Positions 27,425 to 35,586 of a stretch of DNA of 64,000 bases are shown here, one piece after another (position 1 is the first letter of the stretch; the number at the start of each line of letters is the position of its first letter). This stretch comes from Psychrobacter aquaticus CMS 56 (lineage in GTDB: Bacteria; Pseudomonadota; Gammaproteobacteria; Pseudomonadales; Moraxellaceae): NCBI RefSeq assembly GCF_000471625.1, contig NZ_AUSW01000013.1:83966-147965 (forward strand). Direction: 5' to 3'. The position numbers were made by a program, and so were the translations under genes. The notes under the pieces are model-generated. The model saw only the letters and a program-made list of their open reading frames with translations. It was not told the origin of the DNA and made no database searches.

Positions 27425-27601
27425 GACGGGCCGCCTTTTTAGTAGGATGTTTACATGACTTACTGTAGCAGAGGAAGGCGGTTCACGTGTTGGATAATGT
27501 TTATTTAGTTGCTGAATGGATTGAGGGGTTTTGGCTATAAAATTGTAGTTAAAATGGTTGACTATGGTTTTGTAGTTAAGCAGGTATAGTTTATGAAAAA
27601 A

Positions 27602-29068
27602 CTACTCTTTAGGGTCAGTAAAAGGTAGTTTATTAACAGTTTTATCGAAGATACCAATTAGAGGAGCATTATCACCATGCTTTTTATCTAACGTATTTGA
27701 AGCGTTCATAGCTATAGTTTCAATAGCAGCAGCTAAAAGTTTTTCTAGTAAAGGTTCTTTGTTTTCACTATCAAGTTCTTCTATCTGAAGCTTAAAGCTC
27801 TGATAGGACTTAGCCAAAGCTTCCTTATGTGCGTATTCTTGTTTTAGTCTCTCCGCCTCACTTCTTCTTTTAGAAGCAAATACCGCAAACCAAATAATAG
27901 GTAAAACAATAGGTAAGCGTTGAAGTAAAAACACGCCTATATCATTGAGAAAATTACGACCATCAGCATTTGATGGAAAATTAGTCAAAAGTAAACTATG
28001 TATGGTCAAGGAACCTGATACAAGTAAAAGAAGAAAAAGAGAGATAGTAAAATATTTGGAATATTTTTCTATAGGTTCGTTGAAAGATATACTTAATTCA
28101 TGATACGCACTTGCTAATCCAGCACTTGTAGCGCCAGGCAACAGACTTTCAATATTAGATTTTATAACCTTGTATTGATCTGTTTGAGTGGTGATTAAAG
28201 AATCTAAGTTATTTTTTCTTTCATTAATTTCGAATTTGAGTCCGTTTTCTATGTCACCCTCTGCATTGGGTTCCCCAAAAACTTTGTTATGAAAGTCGTC
28301 TAATTCATTAAGCTTTACGGATAAATCATCTCGAATTTTTTGGACTTCTGTATTTGCAGTAGTTATTAGCTCTTGAGCTTCTTCTATTTTAGACTGTATT
28401 GAGCCTTCATTTATCAAAAGAGAACTATAAAAAGCGTCTATCTTAGAGCGTTGTTCGTCGATAGATTCTTCCAGACCTTTCATCTTTGCCTGCAGTGAAT
28501 GTTCTTCGTCTGTGCCTACTAAAAACTCACTATGTAACTTCGAAATACTATCTTTATACTCAAGCAATTCATCATTAATCTTTGAAGCAGTACTTACCTT
28601 TCCTTTAAGGTGCTTTACTAAATCATTGTTTTTCTCTTTATAAGCCTCGAGCTGATTTGTGATATATTTAGTATATTCATTAAAAGCAGGCTTCATCGCT
28701 TTAATTTTAGCTAAAGAATCTTGAAAGTAGGGAGCAAGTTTAGAAAGTAATACATCTACTGAGTTATTAGCTGTTAGAACAGTGGCTTCAGTTTGGTTGT
28801 TGATAGCTTCCTCTACACTTGATTTGCAGCTTATACAATGATTTTTACATTCACTCCATAAGGTTAAAGGAACAAGTTCACTATCAATACTTTTTATAGT
28901 TTCATCCATATAAGTAATAACTTTCAACAATCGGGCAAACTCTTGCGTAGGATCAGTTGATTCACTATCAGTATCTACTATAGATATATCGCAAATTTTA
29001 TTTACTAACTCTTGCCACTCATTCAAGAAGCTTTCATATTCACTATTTCTATTAGTCATAAAATTCAC
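27602..29068 (-). CDS. Hypothetical coiled-coil protein with two C-terminal transmembrane helices
   Basis: 488 residues. A helical N-terminal region contains Cys74, Cys78 and Cys81 (CKNHCISC). Long charged heptad-like helices follow (about 140-310), then LLPGATSAGLASAYHEL, two hydrophobic helices (about 341-362 and 378-398), and a cytoplasmic tail ending in a conserved-looking AIETIAMNASNTLDKKHGD segment. I recognise the overall pattern from unannotated bacterial membrane proteins but not a named family. AT-rich and monocistronic, with no nearby nuclease or NTPase. An ATG at 29059 is an alternative start. Function unknown; accessory origin likely. Confidence 0.78.
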   Translation of the reverse strand: MNFMTNRNSEYESFLNEWQELVNKICDISIVDTDSESTDPTQEFARLLKVITYMDETIKSIDSELVPLTLWSECKNHCISCKSSVEEAINNQTEATVLTANNSVDVLLSKLAPYFQDSLAKIKAMKPAFNEYTKYITNQLEAYKEKNNDLVKHLKGKVSTASKINDELLEYKDSISKLHSEFLVGTDEEHSLQAKMKGLEESIDEQRSKIDAFYSSLLINEGSIQSKIEEAQELITTANTEVQKIRDDLSVKLNELDDFHNKVFGEPNAEGDIENGLKFEINERKNNLDSLITTQTDQYKVIKSNIESLLPGATSAGLASAYHELSISFNEPIEKYSKYFTISLFLLLLVSGSLTIHSLLLTNFPSNADGRNFLNDIGVFLLQRLPIVLPIIWFAVFASKRRSEAERLKQEYAHKEALAKSYQSFKLQIEELDSENKEPLLEKLLAAAIETIAMNASNTLDKKHGDNAPLIGIFDKTVNKLPFTDPKE

Positions 29069-29227
29069 GCTTATTGAAGCATATAAGTTAATATAATATT
29101 AGCATACTAAAGTTTATATATTTAAGTTTGTATTGCTTCGCATGGAATAAAAAATTCGGTTTCTCAAATCCTCAAAAAGACAATTAAAAAAACCACCCCA
29201 TTTATCTAACTATAGTAAAACTTAACC

Positions 29228-29769
29228 TCAAGCCACAGGCGGCCACGGACGATCTGCATCGCTTACAATCCATTCTGCCACATAGCCAGTTGGCGGTAAT
29301 TCCCACTCAGATTGACCTAACGCCGTCAGCACACGTGACGTGTCGATGACTCTGCCGCCTTCGGTGACCCCAGTACGTAGTAGCGCAGAAGAGCACGGCT
29401 TACCCTTGACCCACATCGACTGCTCGATATACATCCAGCGTGCATCGATGCCAACGATTTTGGTCTTTAGTGTGACCTTTTCAAACGCGCGAATCCGCTT
29501 GCGGTACTGGATGGTGCTGCCAGCAACGACCAATCCCCAACGCTGTTTTAATAGCTGCTTGCCAACCCTGTGCGTACCGCAAAGTCCATACGTCCCAAGT
29601 CATATAGCGTAAACACGCGACCGTTGTTCATCTCCAAGAAGTTATCAATGTCTGATAAACGGCAGCGAAACCTGATTTCGCTTGTCTCCTTTAGCGCTAA
29701 AGTATTGCCCTTTTTCACTTGTAGTGCCGCATGAGCGATGGTACTGGCGTAACGGATAAATGGATACAT
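29228..29769 (-). pseudogene. Acyl-CoA thioesterase-like gene with a frameshift
   Basis: Two reading frames encode one hot-dog thioesterase-like protein (about 180 residues). The N-terminal part at 29769-29548 reads RCRLSDIDNFLEMNNGRVFTLYDLGRMDFAVRTGL. The C-terminal part, read through 29533-29228, has VVAGSTIQYRKRIRAFEKVTLKTK and WMYIEQSMW. Restoring one C near 29562 on the plus strand (GCCAACCC to GCCCAACCC) joins them as ...RTGLGKQLLKQRWGLVVAG. This is either a true inactivating deletion or a sequencing error. The family resembles the THEM6/YbgC-like 4HBT proteins. Confidence 0.75.
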
Positions 29770-29843
29770 AAAGCAGTCTCAAAAGGTTAAAGAGCAGAAT
29801 TAATATTCGTCATATCAGAAGTTTATTGTCAGAGCACTTATAC

Positions 29844-30893
29844 TTATTTTTTACGTGATTCAACGCCAATCCAGTTGAAGTACACACTCACGGTTTCGGG
29901 TATCCAGTTGATATCAAATCTTGATTTTTTATAAAGATGAGGTGATGTGTCTTTATCAGAGCGATAACGCAGATAACCAATATGGCCACCGTGAGCCGTA
30001 TCGAGAATGGTGACGCTATCAGAGACATCATTTGGCGTCGCGGTAAAGCCAATAAAGGGATCGTCTTTAGCACTAATAAGTAATAATGGATGAGTCACGT
30101 CTCTTAAATAAGGCAGGGCAGAGGACGAGTGATAATAGTGATTGTTAGAGCGGTAGCCATGACGCGGCGCGGTAAAGATATCATCAAAATCACTGATACG
30201 ATTGACGGCTTTGATCGAGTCGATCTCATCTTGAGTAATATCGTTGGCTAAGGCTTTTTTGATAATCGGATTGAGCAGGTACGGCGTATAAATTCGATGG
30301 CTTAAAAAGTTGTGCATTGTAATGGCCGCCGATGACATATCAACAGGTGCAGAAATCACCACTGCGGCAGCGCATAACGCCTTATCCGCATATTCACCCA
30401 TATATTTTGCCAGCGCATTGCCGCCAAGTGACACCCCAACTGCATAAATATTGGCGTATTGCTGACTTAAATTTTGTAGCGCATGATGCACTTCATCGGT
30501 ATCACCCGCATTATAAAAAACTCTACCATTAGCAGGAATGCCGCCACAACTGCGAAAGTGCGCCACGACGAAGTGCCAGCCTTGCGCATGCATCTGATAC
30601 GCTAAAGCACGGGCATAGTGGCTATCGCTACTGCCTTCCATTCCATGAAACAATACGATAAGGGGCGTTTGTTCCCGCTCACCATCTGTCGATGTTTCTA
30701 CAGGATGCGCATCGTAAAAATCATAAGCGATATCGCTTTCTTCCAAAGAGTCCTTTTCGACCACACGGCGATAAGTGGGTGCTTTGGGCGCAAAAAACTT
30801 GGGCAAAATACTTTGTAAATGGGGATTGGTTAGCCAAAATGGCGGTTTAAAAGGCGATGGAGAAAAAGGCTTATTCGGTTTGGAAGTTGACAT
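29844..30893 (-). CDS. YheT-type alpha/beta hydrolase
   Basis: 349 residues. PFWLTNPHLQSILP at the N-terminus is the YheT/ABHD1-3 signature. Oxyanion segment LFHGMEGSS (81-89), nucleophile elbow GVSLGGN with Ser155, an acidic residue in ISAKDDPF and catalytic His in AHGGHIGY complete the triad. It is probably a cytoplasmic esterase or lipase of unknown physiological substrate. The gene is single; the ribosome site is weak. Confidence 0.9.
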   Translation of the reverse strand: MSTSKPNKPFSPSPFKPPFWLTNPHLQSILPKFFAPKAPTYRRVVEKDSLEESDIAYDFYDAHPVETSTDGEREQTPLIVLFHGMEGSSDSHYARALAYQMHAQGWHFVVAHFRSCGGIPANGRVFYNAGDTDEVHHALQNLSQQYANIYAVGVSLGGNALAKYMGEYADKALCAAAVVISAPVDMSSAAITMHNFLSHRIYTPYLLNPIIKKALANDITQDEIDSIKAVNRISDFDDIFTAPRHGYRSNNHYYHSSSALPYLRDVTHPLLLISAKDDPFIGFTATPNDVSDSVTILDTAHGGHIGYLRYRSDKDTSPHLYKKSRFDINWIPETVSVYFNWIGVESRKK

Positions 30894-31000
30894 ATCGGGG
30901 TCTTATTTAATTAGGGAGCTTATTTCGTTTTTGTTGGTTAAAATTCATGCCTTATCATAGCGATAGCAAGAAGTAAAACCAATAGTTTTCAGTGAACGCA

Positions 31001-31045
31001 TGGTTACTCAAAACAGGGTTACTCAAAACACGGTTACTCAAAATC
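31001..31045 (+). repeat. 15-bp tandem repeat, three units
   Basis: NGGTTACTCAAAACA occurs at 31001, 31016 and 31031 with the first base variable (T, G, C) and the last unit ending ATC. It lies between the yheT-like gene start and a MITE-like element. Confidence 0.85.
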
Positions 31046-31097
31046 CGTGATTAAAACATTATCTGTGATGAAAACGTTGTTATGCCAAATTGTTTCA

Positions 31098-31240
31098 TAT
31101 CGTCAATCCTCTATAAAATACATACAGTACAGCCAACATCATATTTCTGTAGCCTCTGTCTGCGAAGGCACAGCAAGCAAGAGAATATGATGTTGGCAGT
31201 ACGTTATCATTGTTGTACTCTTTTTATTTAGGATCAACTA
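31098..31240 (+). repeat. MITE-like palindromic element (copy D)
   Basis: Termini ATATCGTCAATCCTCTATAA and TTTTTATTTAGGATCAACTA are approximate inverse copies. The inner arms GCCAACATCATATT and AATATGATGTTGGC are perfect inverse copies. The core GCCTCTGTCTGCGAAGGCAC followed by AGCAAGCAAG is identical to copy E. The right end lies about four bases from the yigZ stop. Confidence 0.85.
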
Positions 31241-31244
31241 TCGC

Positions 31245-31841
31245 TTATGGTTTATCCAACACTCGACCATCCATCGCAAGACGTTCTTTTAAGCCCTCGA
31301 TATCTGCCTCAGCCAGCGTGACGGTAAGCGTGACTTGCTTACTATAAGCAACATCATCAATCTTGCCGTTTAAACTCTCGACCACATAGCGGCACTGCGC
31401 TTCGGTGGCGAACTCCGCCAGTATCTGTACTTGCAGCATTGGTACATAAGGACTTAATGTCATTTCATCAACGGCCGCTTGCGCAGCGCCTGCATAAGCA
31501 CGAGTGAGACCTCCAGCACCAAGCTTTATACCGCCAAAATAACGCACCACGACGATAATGACATTGCCGATAGACTTGTGTTGTAAGACATTGAGTATTG
31601 GCCTGCCTGCCGTCCCATTTGGCTCGCCGTCATCGTCAAAGCCAGCACTGGTGGTATTATTGGGATCGCCAATGATATACGCCCAGCAATGATGACGCGC
31701 ATCGGCATATTGGTCGCGCAATTGTTCCACATGAAACATCGCGTCTTCACGTGAAGCCACGGGATAGGCATAAGTAATGAAATCGGATTTTTTGATTGCT
31801 AAGCGCGCGGTAACAGCACGTTTTAACGTTTGATAGCTCAT
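31245..31841 (-). CDS. yigZ: YigZ/IMPACT family protein
   Basis: 198 residues. KKSDFITYAYPVASREDAM, HHCWAYIIGD, DDDGEPNGTAGRPIL and the VVVRYFGGIKLGAGGLTRAY segment are the conserved core of the UPF0029/IMPACT N-terminal domain; a YigZ-type C-terminal ferredoxin-like domain follows. The E. coli protein is structurally known, with suspected nucleic-acid-related binding; no firm role is established. The coding sequence contains a ParB-site-like 16-mer at 31723-31738. Confidence 0.92.
   Translation of the reverse strand: MSYQTLKRAVTARLAIKKSDFITYAYPVASREDAMFHVEQLRDQYADARHHCWAYIIGDPNNTTSAGFDDDGEPNGTAGRPILNVLQHKSIGNVIIVVVRYFGGIKLGAGGLTRAYAGAAQAAVDEMTLSPYVPMLQVQILAEFATEAQCRYVVESLNGKIDDVAYSKQVTLTVTLAEADIEGLKERLAMDGRVLDKP
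31723..31738. other. parS-like site, two mismatches
   Basis: TGTTCCACATGAAACA within yigZ differs from the canonical ParB site TGTTTCACGTGAAACA at positions 5 and 9. The position-5 change also occurs in functional pseudomonad parS sites. Confidence 0.45.
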
Positions 31842-32038
31842 ATTTCATCAGGTCTGAGTTGGATATGGTAAACTTGTCTAACTTTCACTGCCTGCCGTAT
31901 TTGGCGCAGTGTTCATTTAATTTTTTATTATAGTACCACTTCTTATCATCTAAGGTAGCGAACAAGACTTGTGCGAGTGCTTGCGACGTTAAACTTTGAG
32001 GTAGAATAGGTATCATAAAACGGATGGTAGTTAATAGT

Positions 32039-32743
32039 ATGCGTCTAGATAAATTTATTAGTAAAGCCACTGAGCTGTCGCGCAAAGAGTCGAAAAAGAT
32101 TATGCACGCGGGCGAAGTGACAGTAAACGAGCAAGTCGTCAAAGATCCCGGTCTACATGTCGATATCGTCAACGACGAGGTGATGTGGGCAGGCGAACCA
32201 TTATCAGTTGCGACGGGCAATCGTTACATCTTGCTGCATAAGCCTGAAGGGTTCGAATGTACATTAAAAGCCAAAGAGTACCCCATCGTCACCGAGCTGA
32301 TAGCCGTACCAGAACTTGGTAGCTTGCGTATTGCGGGACGACTCGATGTTGATACTACTGGCGCTTTGCTTATCAGTGATGATGGCGGCTGGCTACACCG
32401 TGTCACCAGTCCCAAGCATGAGCATGCAAAGGTTTATGAGTTGACCTTAGCCGATGCGATGGACAGCGATGCACAGGCAAATGCAGTAAGAGAAGTAGCC
32501 GAAGGCATCTTATTAGAAGGTGACCACGAAGAAACCAAGCCCGCGATTCTTGAATTCATCGATGATACCCATGCGCGTCTGACCTTAGAGCAAGGCAAGT
32601 ATCATCAAGTAAAACGCATGATGGGTTATTTTGGTAATCGAGTGACTGAGCTGCATCGCGCCAGTATTGGTCATATCAACTTGGATGGTTTGGACAAAGG
32701 CGACAGTCGCTTTTTAACGGCCGATGAAGTTGCCAAATTCTAA
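32039..32743 (+). CDS. rsuA: 16S rRNA pseudouridine(516) synthase RsuA
   Basis: About 234 residues from MRLDKFISKATELSRKESKK, the start used by RsuA proteins; an ATG 15 bases upstream is in frame. It has an N-terminal S4 RNA-binding domain, then a synthase domain with catalytic aspartate in GRLDVDTTG, YILLHKPEGFECT and EGKYHQVKRMMG-like (here EQGKYHQVKRMMG). It isomerises U516 of 16S rRNA during small-subunit assembly. A terminator hairpin and a MITE-like repeat follow. Confidence 0.93.
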   Translation: MRLDKFISKATELSRKESKKIMHAGEVTVNEQVVKDPGLHVDIVNDEVMWAGEPLSVATGNRYILLHKPEGFECTLKAKEYPIVTELIAVPELGSLRIAGRLDVDTTGALLISDDGGWLHRVTSPKHEHAKVYELTLADAMDSDAQANAVREVAEGILLEGDHEETKPAILEFIDDTHARLTLEQGKYHQVKRMMGYFGNRVTELHRASIGHINLDGLDKGDSRFLTADEVAKF

Positions 32744-32827
32744 ATTTATAGTATTTTATTTATAGCGCTTTGAGTTCTATCCCTGCGTATCAACGTAATG
32801 GTTTAAAACCAGTCACTTAAATACCAT

Positions 32828-32858
32828 AAGCAGCCACTACACAGTGTGCTGCTTTTTA
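32828..32858 (+). terminator. Rho-independent terminator of rsuA
   Basis: AGCAGCCACT and AGTGTGCTGCT pair with one bulge around an ACAC loop and are followed by T5. Confidence 0.7.
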
Positions 32859-32873
32859 TTGCCAGTTATTTTT

Positions 32874-33021
32874 ACTATAGTCAATCCACGATAAAATCAA
32901 TACAGTGCCGCTAGAATAATATTTTTGTAGCCTCTGTCTGCGAAGGCACAGCAAGCAAGAAAATATTATTCTAGCAGCACATTAATAATGGTCGCACCTC
33001 TTTCATTTAGAATTCACTATA
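32874..33021 (+). repeat. MITE-like palindromic element (copy E, most complete)
   Basis: Left end ACTATAGTCAATCCACGATA and right end TTTCATTTAGAATTCACTAT are inverse-related. Inner arms GCTAGAATAATATT and AATATTATTCTAGC are perfect inverse copies. The core between them (GCCTCTGTCTGCGAAGGCAC then AGCAAGCAAGA) matches copy D base for base. It is located between rsuA and the dsbC-like gene. Confidence 0.88.
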
Positions 33022-33202
33022 TGTCTATTATTTCTACGGACTGTCTGTGTTGCCTGTCTCTTAAAGCTGCGTGACGATTTTGCAAAATTGCTTCTTTATT
33101 ATTCTGCAATATTCAGTCTTATGCTACAGTCTGTTTGTCTTTTTAATATGCGTATTTACATAATGTTTTTGTTAATGTTGCAAACCAGATAGGACTGTCT
33201 CT

Positions 33203-34267
33203 GTGAAACTACCCATATTAAAACCTACCAGCCTGATTGGCGCCTTGCTACTGGCAACCACCGCCTGTGCACAGCCCAATGCCACTGATATGACTCAAAA
33301 AACAGTCGGTCAAGCTACTAAAAGCCCGCAAATGGTTGGTACATCAAGTCAGTCTGTTGACCAGCGGTTGCGCCAAGTTTTAGAACAAGCTGGCATAAAA
33401 ACGCAAATCACCTCTATTGTGCCCTCGAATTTGCCCAATATGTATCAAGTCAACTTGGTGGGGCAGTTGCCTTTGCACATCACTGCCGACGGAAAATATG
33501 TCATTCAAGGTGAGCTGCAAAAGAACCCAAGCAAGCGAGTCGTGCCCGAAACGTTGCCACGCAGTAACAGCGAGCAAGTAGGTCGGCCAGTCAGCGCAGC
33601 CGTCAAATCAGCTATGCTGGCCAATATGGGTGCGCTCAAAAACATGAGTGCTCAAACACCGTTCTTTTATACCGCCGTACCGGGTGTTATTTGGGGAGCC
33701 ACGTTAGAAGGCGTACCTTTTTTGCTATCTGACGATGCCCAGTACATCACCGATGGTGAGATATCTGTGATCGAAAATGGTCAGTTCATTGGTCTCGATA
33801 CAAACTTTGAAAAACGCAAAAACCAGTCTGTATTGGCGACGTTAGATGAGCGGCAACTGATTAATTACCCAGCAACCACTACGGAAAGGGCAGTTATTTA
33901 CGTGGCTGACGATGTGAACTGTACTTATTGTCGTCGCTTGCACCAACAACTCCCCATGCTCAATGCAAAAGGCGTCACGGTAAAGATTATCGGCTATCCG
34001 ATATATGAGCAGTCACCCACACAGATGCGTGGTATTTGGTGTCAAAACGATGAAAACAGTCGCCGCAAGGCGTTTGACAAAGCCATGTTGCAAGGGAAGA
34101 TGACGCCAGCATCTGCCAGCTGTAAGAGTGACCATATCACGTCTAATCGCGATAAAGCTGCTGGTCTGGCAGTGATGGCGACACCAGCGATCTACCGTGA
34201 AGATGGCGTGCTATATCAAGCAAGTTTTGAGAGTCCTGAGTTTTTAGAGTTCTTGGGAGTCGAGTAG
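33203..34267 (+). CDS. DsbC-like periplasmic thiol:disulfide interchange protein with duplicated N-domain
   Basis: 354 residues, well above the roughly 236 of E. coli DsbC. A signal sequence ends ATTACAQPN (either AxA-type cleavage after ACA or a poor lipobox at Cys22). Two successive DsbC dimerisation-like domains follow: 54-107 (LRQVLEQAGIKTQIT... HITADGKYVIQGEL) and about 134-200 (FFYTAVPGVIWGATLEGVPF... YITDGEIS). The thioredoxin domain has CTYC at 240-243, a second cysteine pair (IWC, ASC) as in DsbC, and cis-Pro in MATPAIY. Expected to isomerise wrong disulfides in the periplasm. Starts with GTG after AGGA. Confidence 0.85.
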   Translation: MKLPILKPTSLIGALLLATTACAQPNATDMTQKTVGQATKSPQMVGTSSQSVDQRLRQVLEQAGIKTQITSIVPSNLPNMYQVNLVGQLPLHITADGKYVIQGELQKNPSKRVVPETLPRSNSEQVGRPVSAAVKSAMLANMGALKNMSAQTPFFYTAVPGVIWGATLEGVPFLLSDDAQYITDGEISVIENGQFIGLDTNFEKRKNQSVLATLDERQLINYPATTTERAVIYVADDVNCTYCRRLHQQLPMLNAKGVTVKIIGYPIYEQSPTQMRGIWCQNDENSRRKAFDKAMLQGKMTPASASCKSDHITSNRDKAAGLAVMATPAIYREDGVLYQASFESPEFLEFLGVE

Positions 34268-34306
34268 TTTTATTAACGCATACCAGCATTGTTAGACTCA
34301 GTAACC

Positions 34307-34346
34307 AAAAAACCGCTTTATGAACATGGCTCATAAAGCGGTTTTT
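34307..34346. terminator. Bidirectional rho-independent terminator
   Basis: AAAAAACCGCTTTATGA and TCATAAAGCGGTTTTT pair almost perfectly and sit between the convergent dsbC-like and DUF2939 genes. Confidence 0.88.
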
Positions 34347-34398
34347 CATTCAGGTGAATAAAGATTAATAGTAAGGCTTTGACTGTTAAAAATAGATT

Positions 34399-35049
34399 TT
34401 AAGGCAGTACAATATCCACGATCTTCCAGTTAATCAGACCGTCACGCTGCATCTCTATGGTGATAGGGTAACCCTTAACTTGACCACTGATATTGAAGCA
34501 ATTGATACCGCAATAGCTCAGCTTTGGTTTGTCGCTATCCGTGCCTTGCGCCGCCTGTTGTTCGAGTTCCGCCGCTTGCTTTTGCATGATTTGCTGCATT
34601 TGGCTTTGCACCACGGCATTCACATCACCGCGCTGGATGATTAAGTTTTGAATCAGGTTTTTTAAGTCGACTTGATTACTTGCGATAGCCCATGCTGCAG
34701 CCAACTCTTTGGTGGCTGTATTGGCTTGACCTTGCGTGTTGATGACTTTTTCGATATTTTGTGGCGTAATCGCCCCATCGACTGCCTGCGTTATAAAACT
34801 ATTGGCCGCTTGCATCAATGGCTCACCGCCCAGCTCAGCGACCAATGGGTACTGAGCCATTGATGCTGTAAACTGAGTGGTCAATTGATTTTGGATACTG
34901 GGCCTGACTTGGTCATAGTCAATAGCCGCCGCGATAGTGGCACCATCTTTGGCCTCATAAGCATTTTTGAGCTGATAAGCGCTGTAATAAGGTGAGCCTG
35001 CATAGACGGTCACGGCAATGACGATCAATAAAACAATCAGCTTTTTCAT
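34399..35049 (-). CDS. DUF2939 family exported protein
   Basis: 216 residues. A single N-terminal hydrophobic segment (KKLIVLLIVIAVTVYA) serves as signal or anchor, followed by SPYYSAYQLKNAYEAKDGATIAAAIDYDQVRPSIQNQL, the DUF2939 hallmark. A Gln-rich helix lies around 150-180 and a CGINC pair before the C-terminal strand. Probably periplasmic, membrane-tethered; function unknown. Confidence 0.85.
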   Translation of the reverse strand: MKKLIVLLIVIAVTVYAGSPYYSAYQLKNAYEAKDGATIAAAIDYDQVRPSIQNQLTTQFTASMAQYPLVAELGGEPLMQAANSFITQAVDGAITPQNIEKVINTQGQANTATKELAAAWAIASNQVDLKNLIQNLIIQRGDVNAVVQSQMQQIMQKQAAELEQQAAQGTDSDKPKLSYCGINCFNISGQVKGYPITIEMQRDGLINWKIVDIVLP

Positions 35050-35349
35050 AAAAATCGATACCTTATTGCAAACTGAATAACTGTGAATGTAAATATGAAC
35101 AACAATGTTTGAATAGAGTCAGGTCAATATAAAAAATAGTCAGCGTAACGGAGATGAATTTTTTGTCGTCTCTGTTGGCGTATCCATTTATTAAGGGTCG
35201 CCTATAGTACTTAATATGGTACTTAATATGGCGATAAATATTAGCATGGTGTACGCTTATTAAGGTATGAAAACCTTTATGCATTTCTTAATAAAACCTT
35301 TTTTATGACTACATAACCTAGCTTGATTGCTACTTTACCGACCTAAGCG

Positions 35350-35379
35350 CTTGATAAATTCCCATGCCATCTCCATAAA
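35350..35379 (+). promoter_or_regulatory. Candidate sigma-32 heat-shock promoter for dnaJ
   Basis: CTTGATA at 35350-35356, a 14-bp spacer, then CTCCATAAA at 35371-35379 resemble the sigma-32 pattern CTTGAAA-N(11-15)-CCCCATNT. It points to dnaJ about 210 bases downstream, a gene of the classical heat-shock regulon. Confidence 0.45.
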
Positions 35380-35480
35380 TAGCGCAAACTTTTAATAATT
35401 GATTTGGCTAAGCAGCATCCCGCCGTATTCGCTAGTCAGACTTATACAGTCATCTTCTCTTTTTACTTATCATTCGCTTA

Positions 35481-35496
35481 TGTTTCATGTGAAACC
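35481..35496. other. parS-like site, two mismatches
   Basis: TGTTTCATGTGAAACC, upstream of dnaJ, differs from TGTTTCACGTGAAACA at positions 8 and 16 only. Confidence 0.4.
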
Positions 35497-35586
35497 TATA
35501 AGTGTGACGACGGTAGTATTAAAGGAATGAGTGACTAGGGTCATAAATCGACTAGCCGGTGGACTGTAAAGACGATAGGAGAGCTC

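Larger units (their letters stand above)
35050..35586. other. Intergenic region upstream of dnaJ
   Basis: About 540 bases with no supportable gene. It contains a 12-bp direct tandem repeat (GTACTTAATATG twice, 35207-35230), a possible heat-shock promoter near 35350 and a parS-like 16-mer at 35481. Confidence 0.6.
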
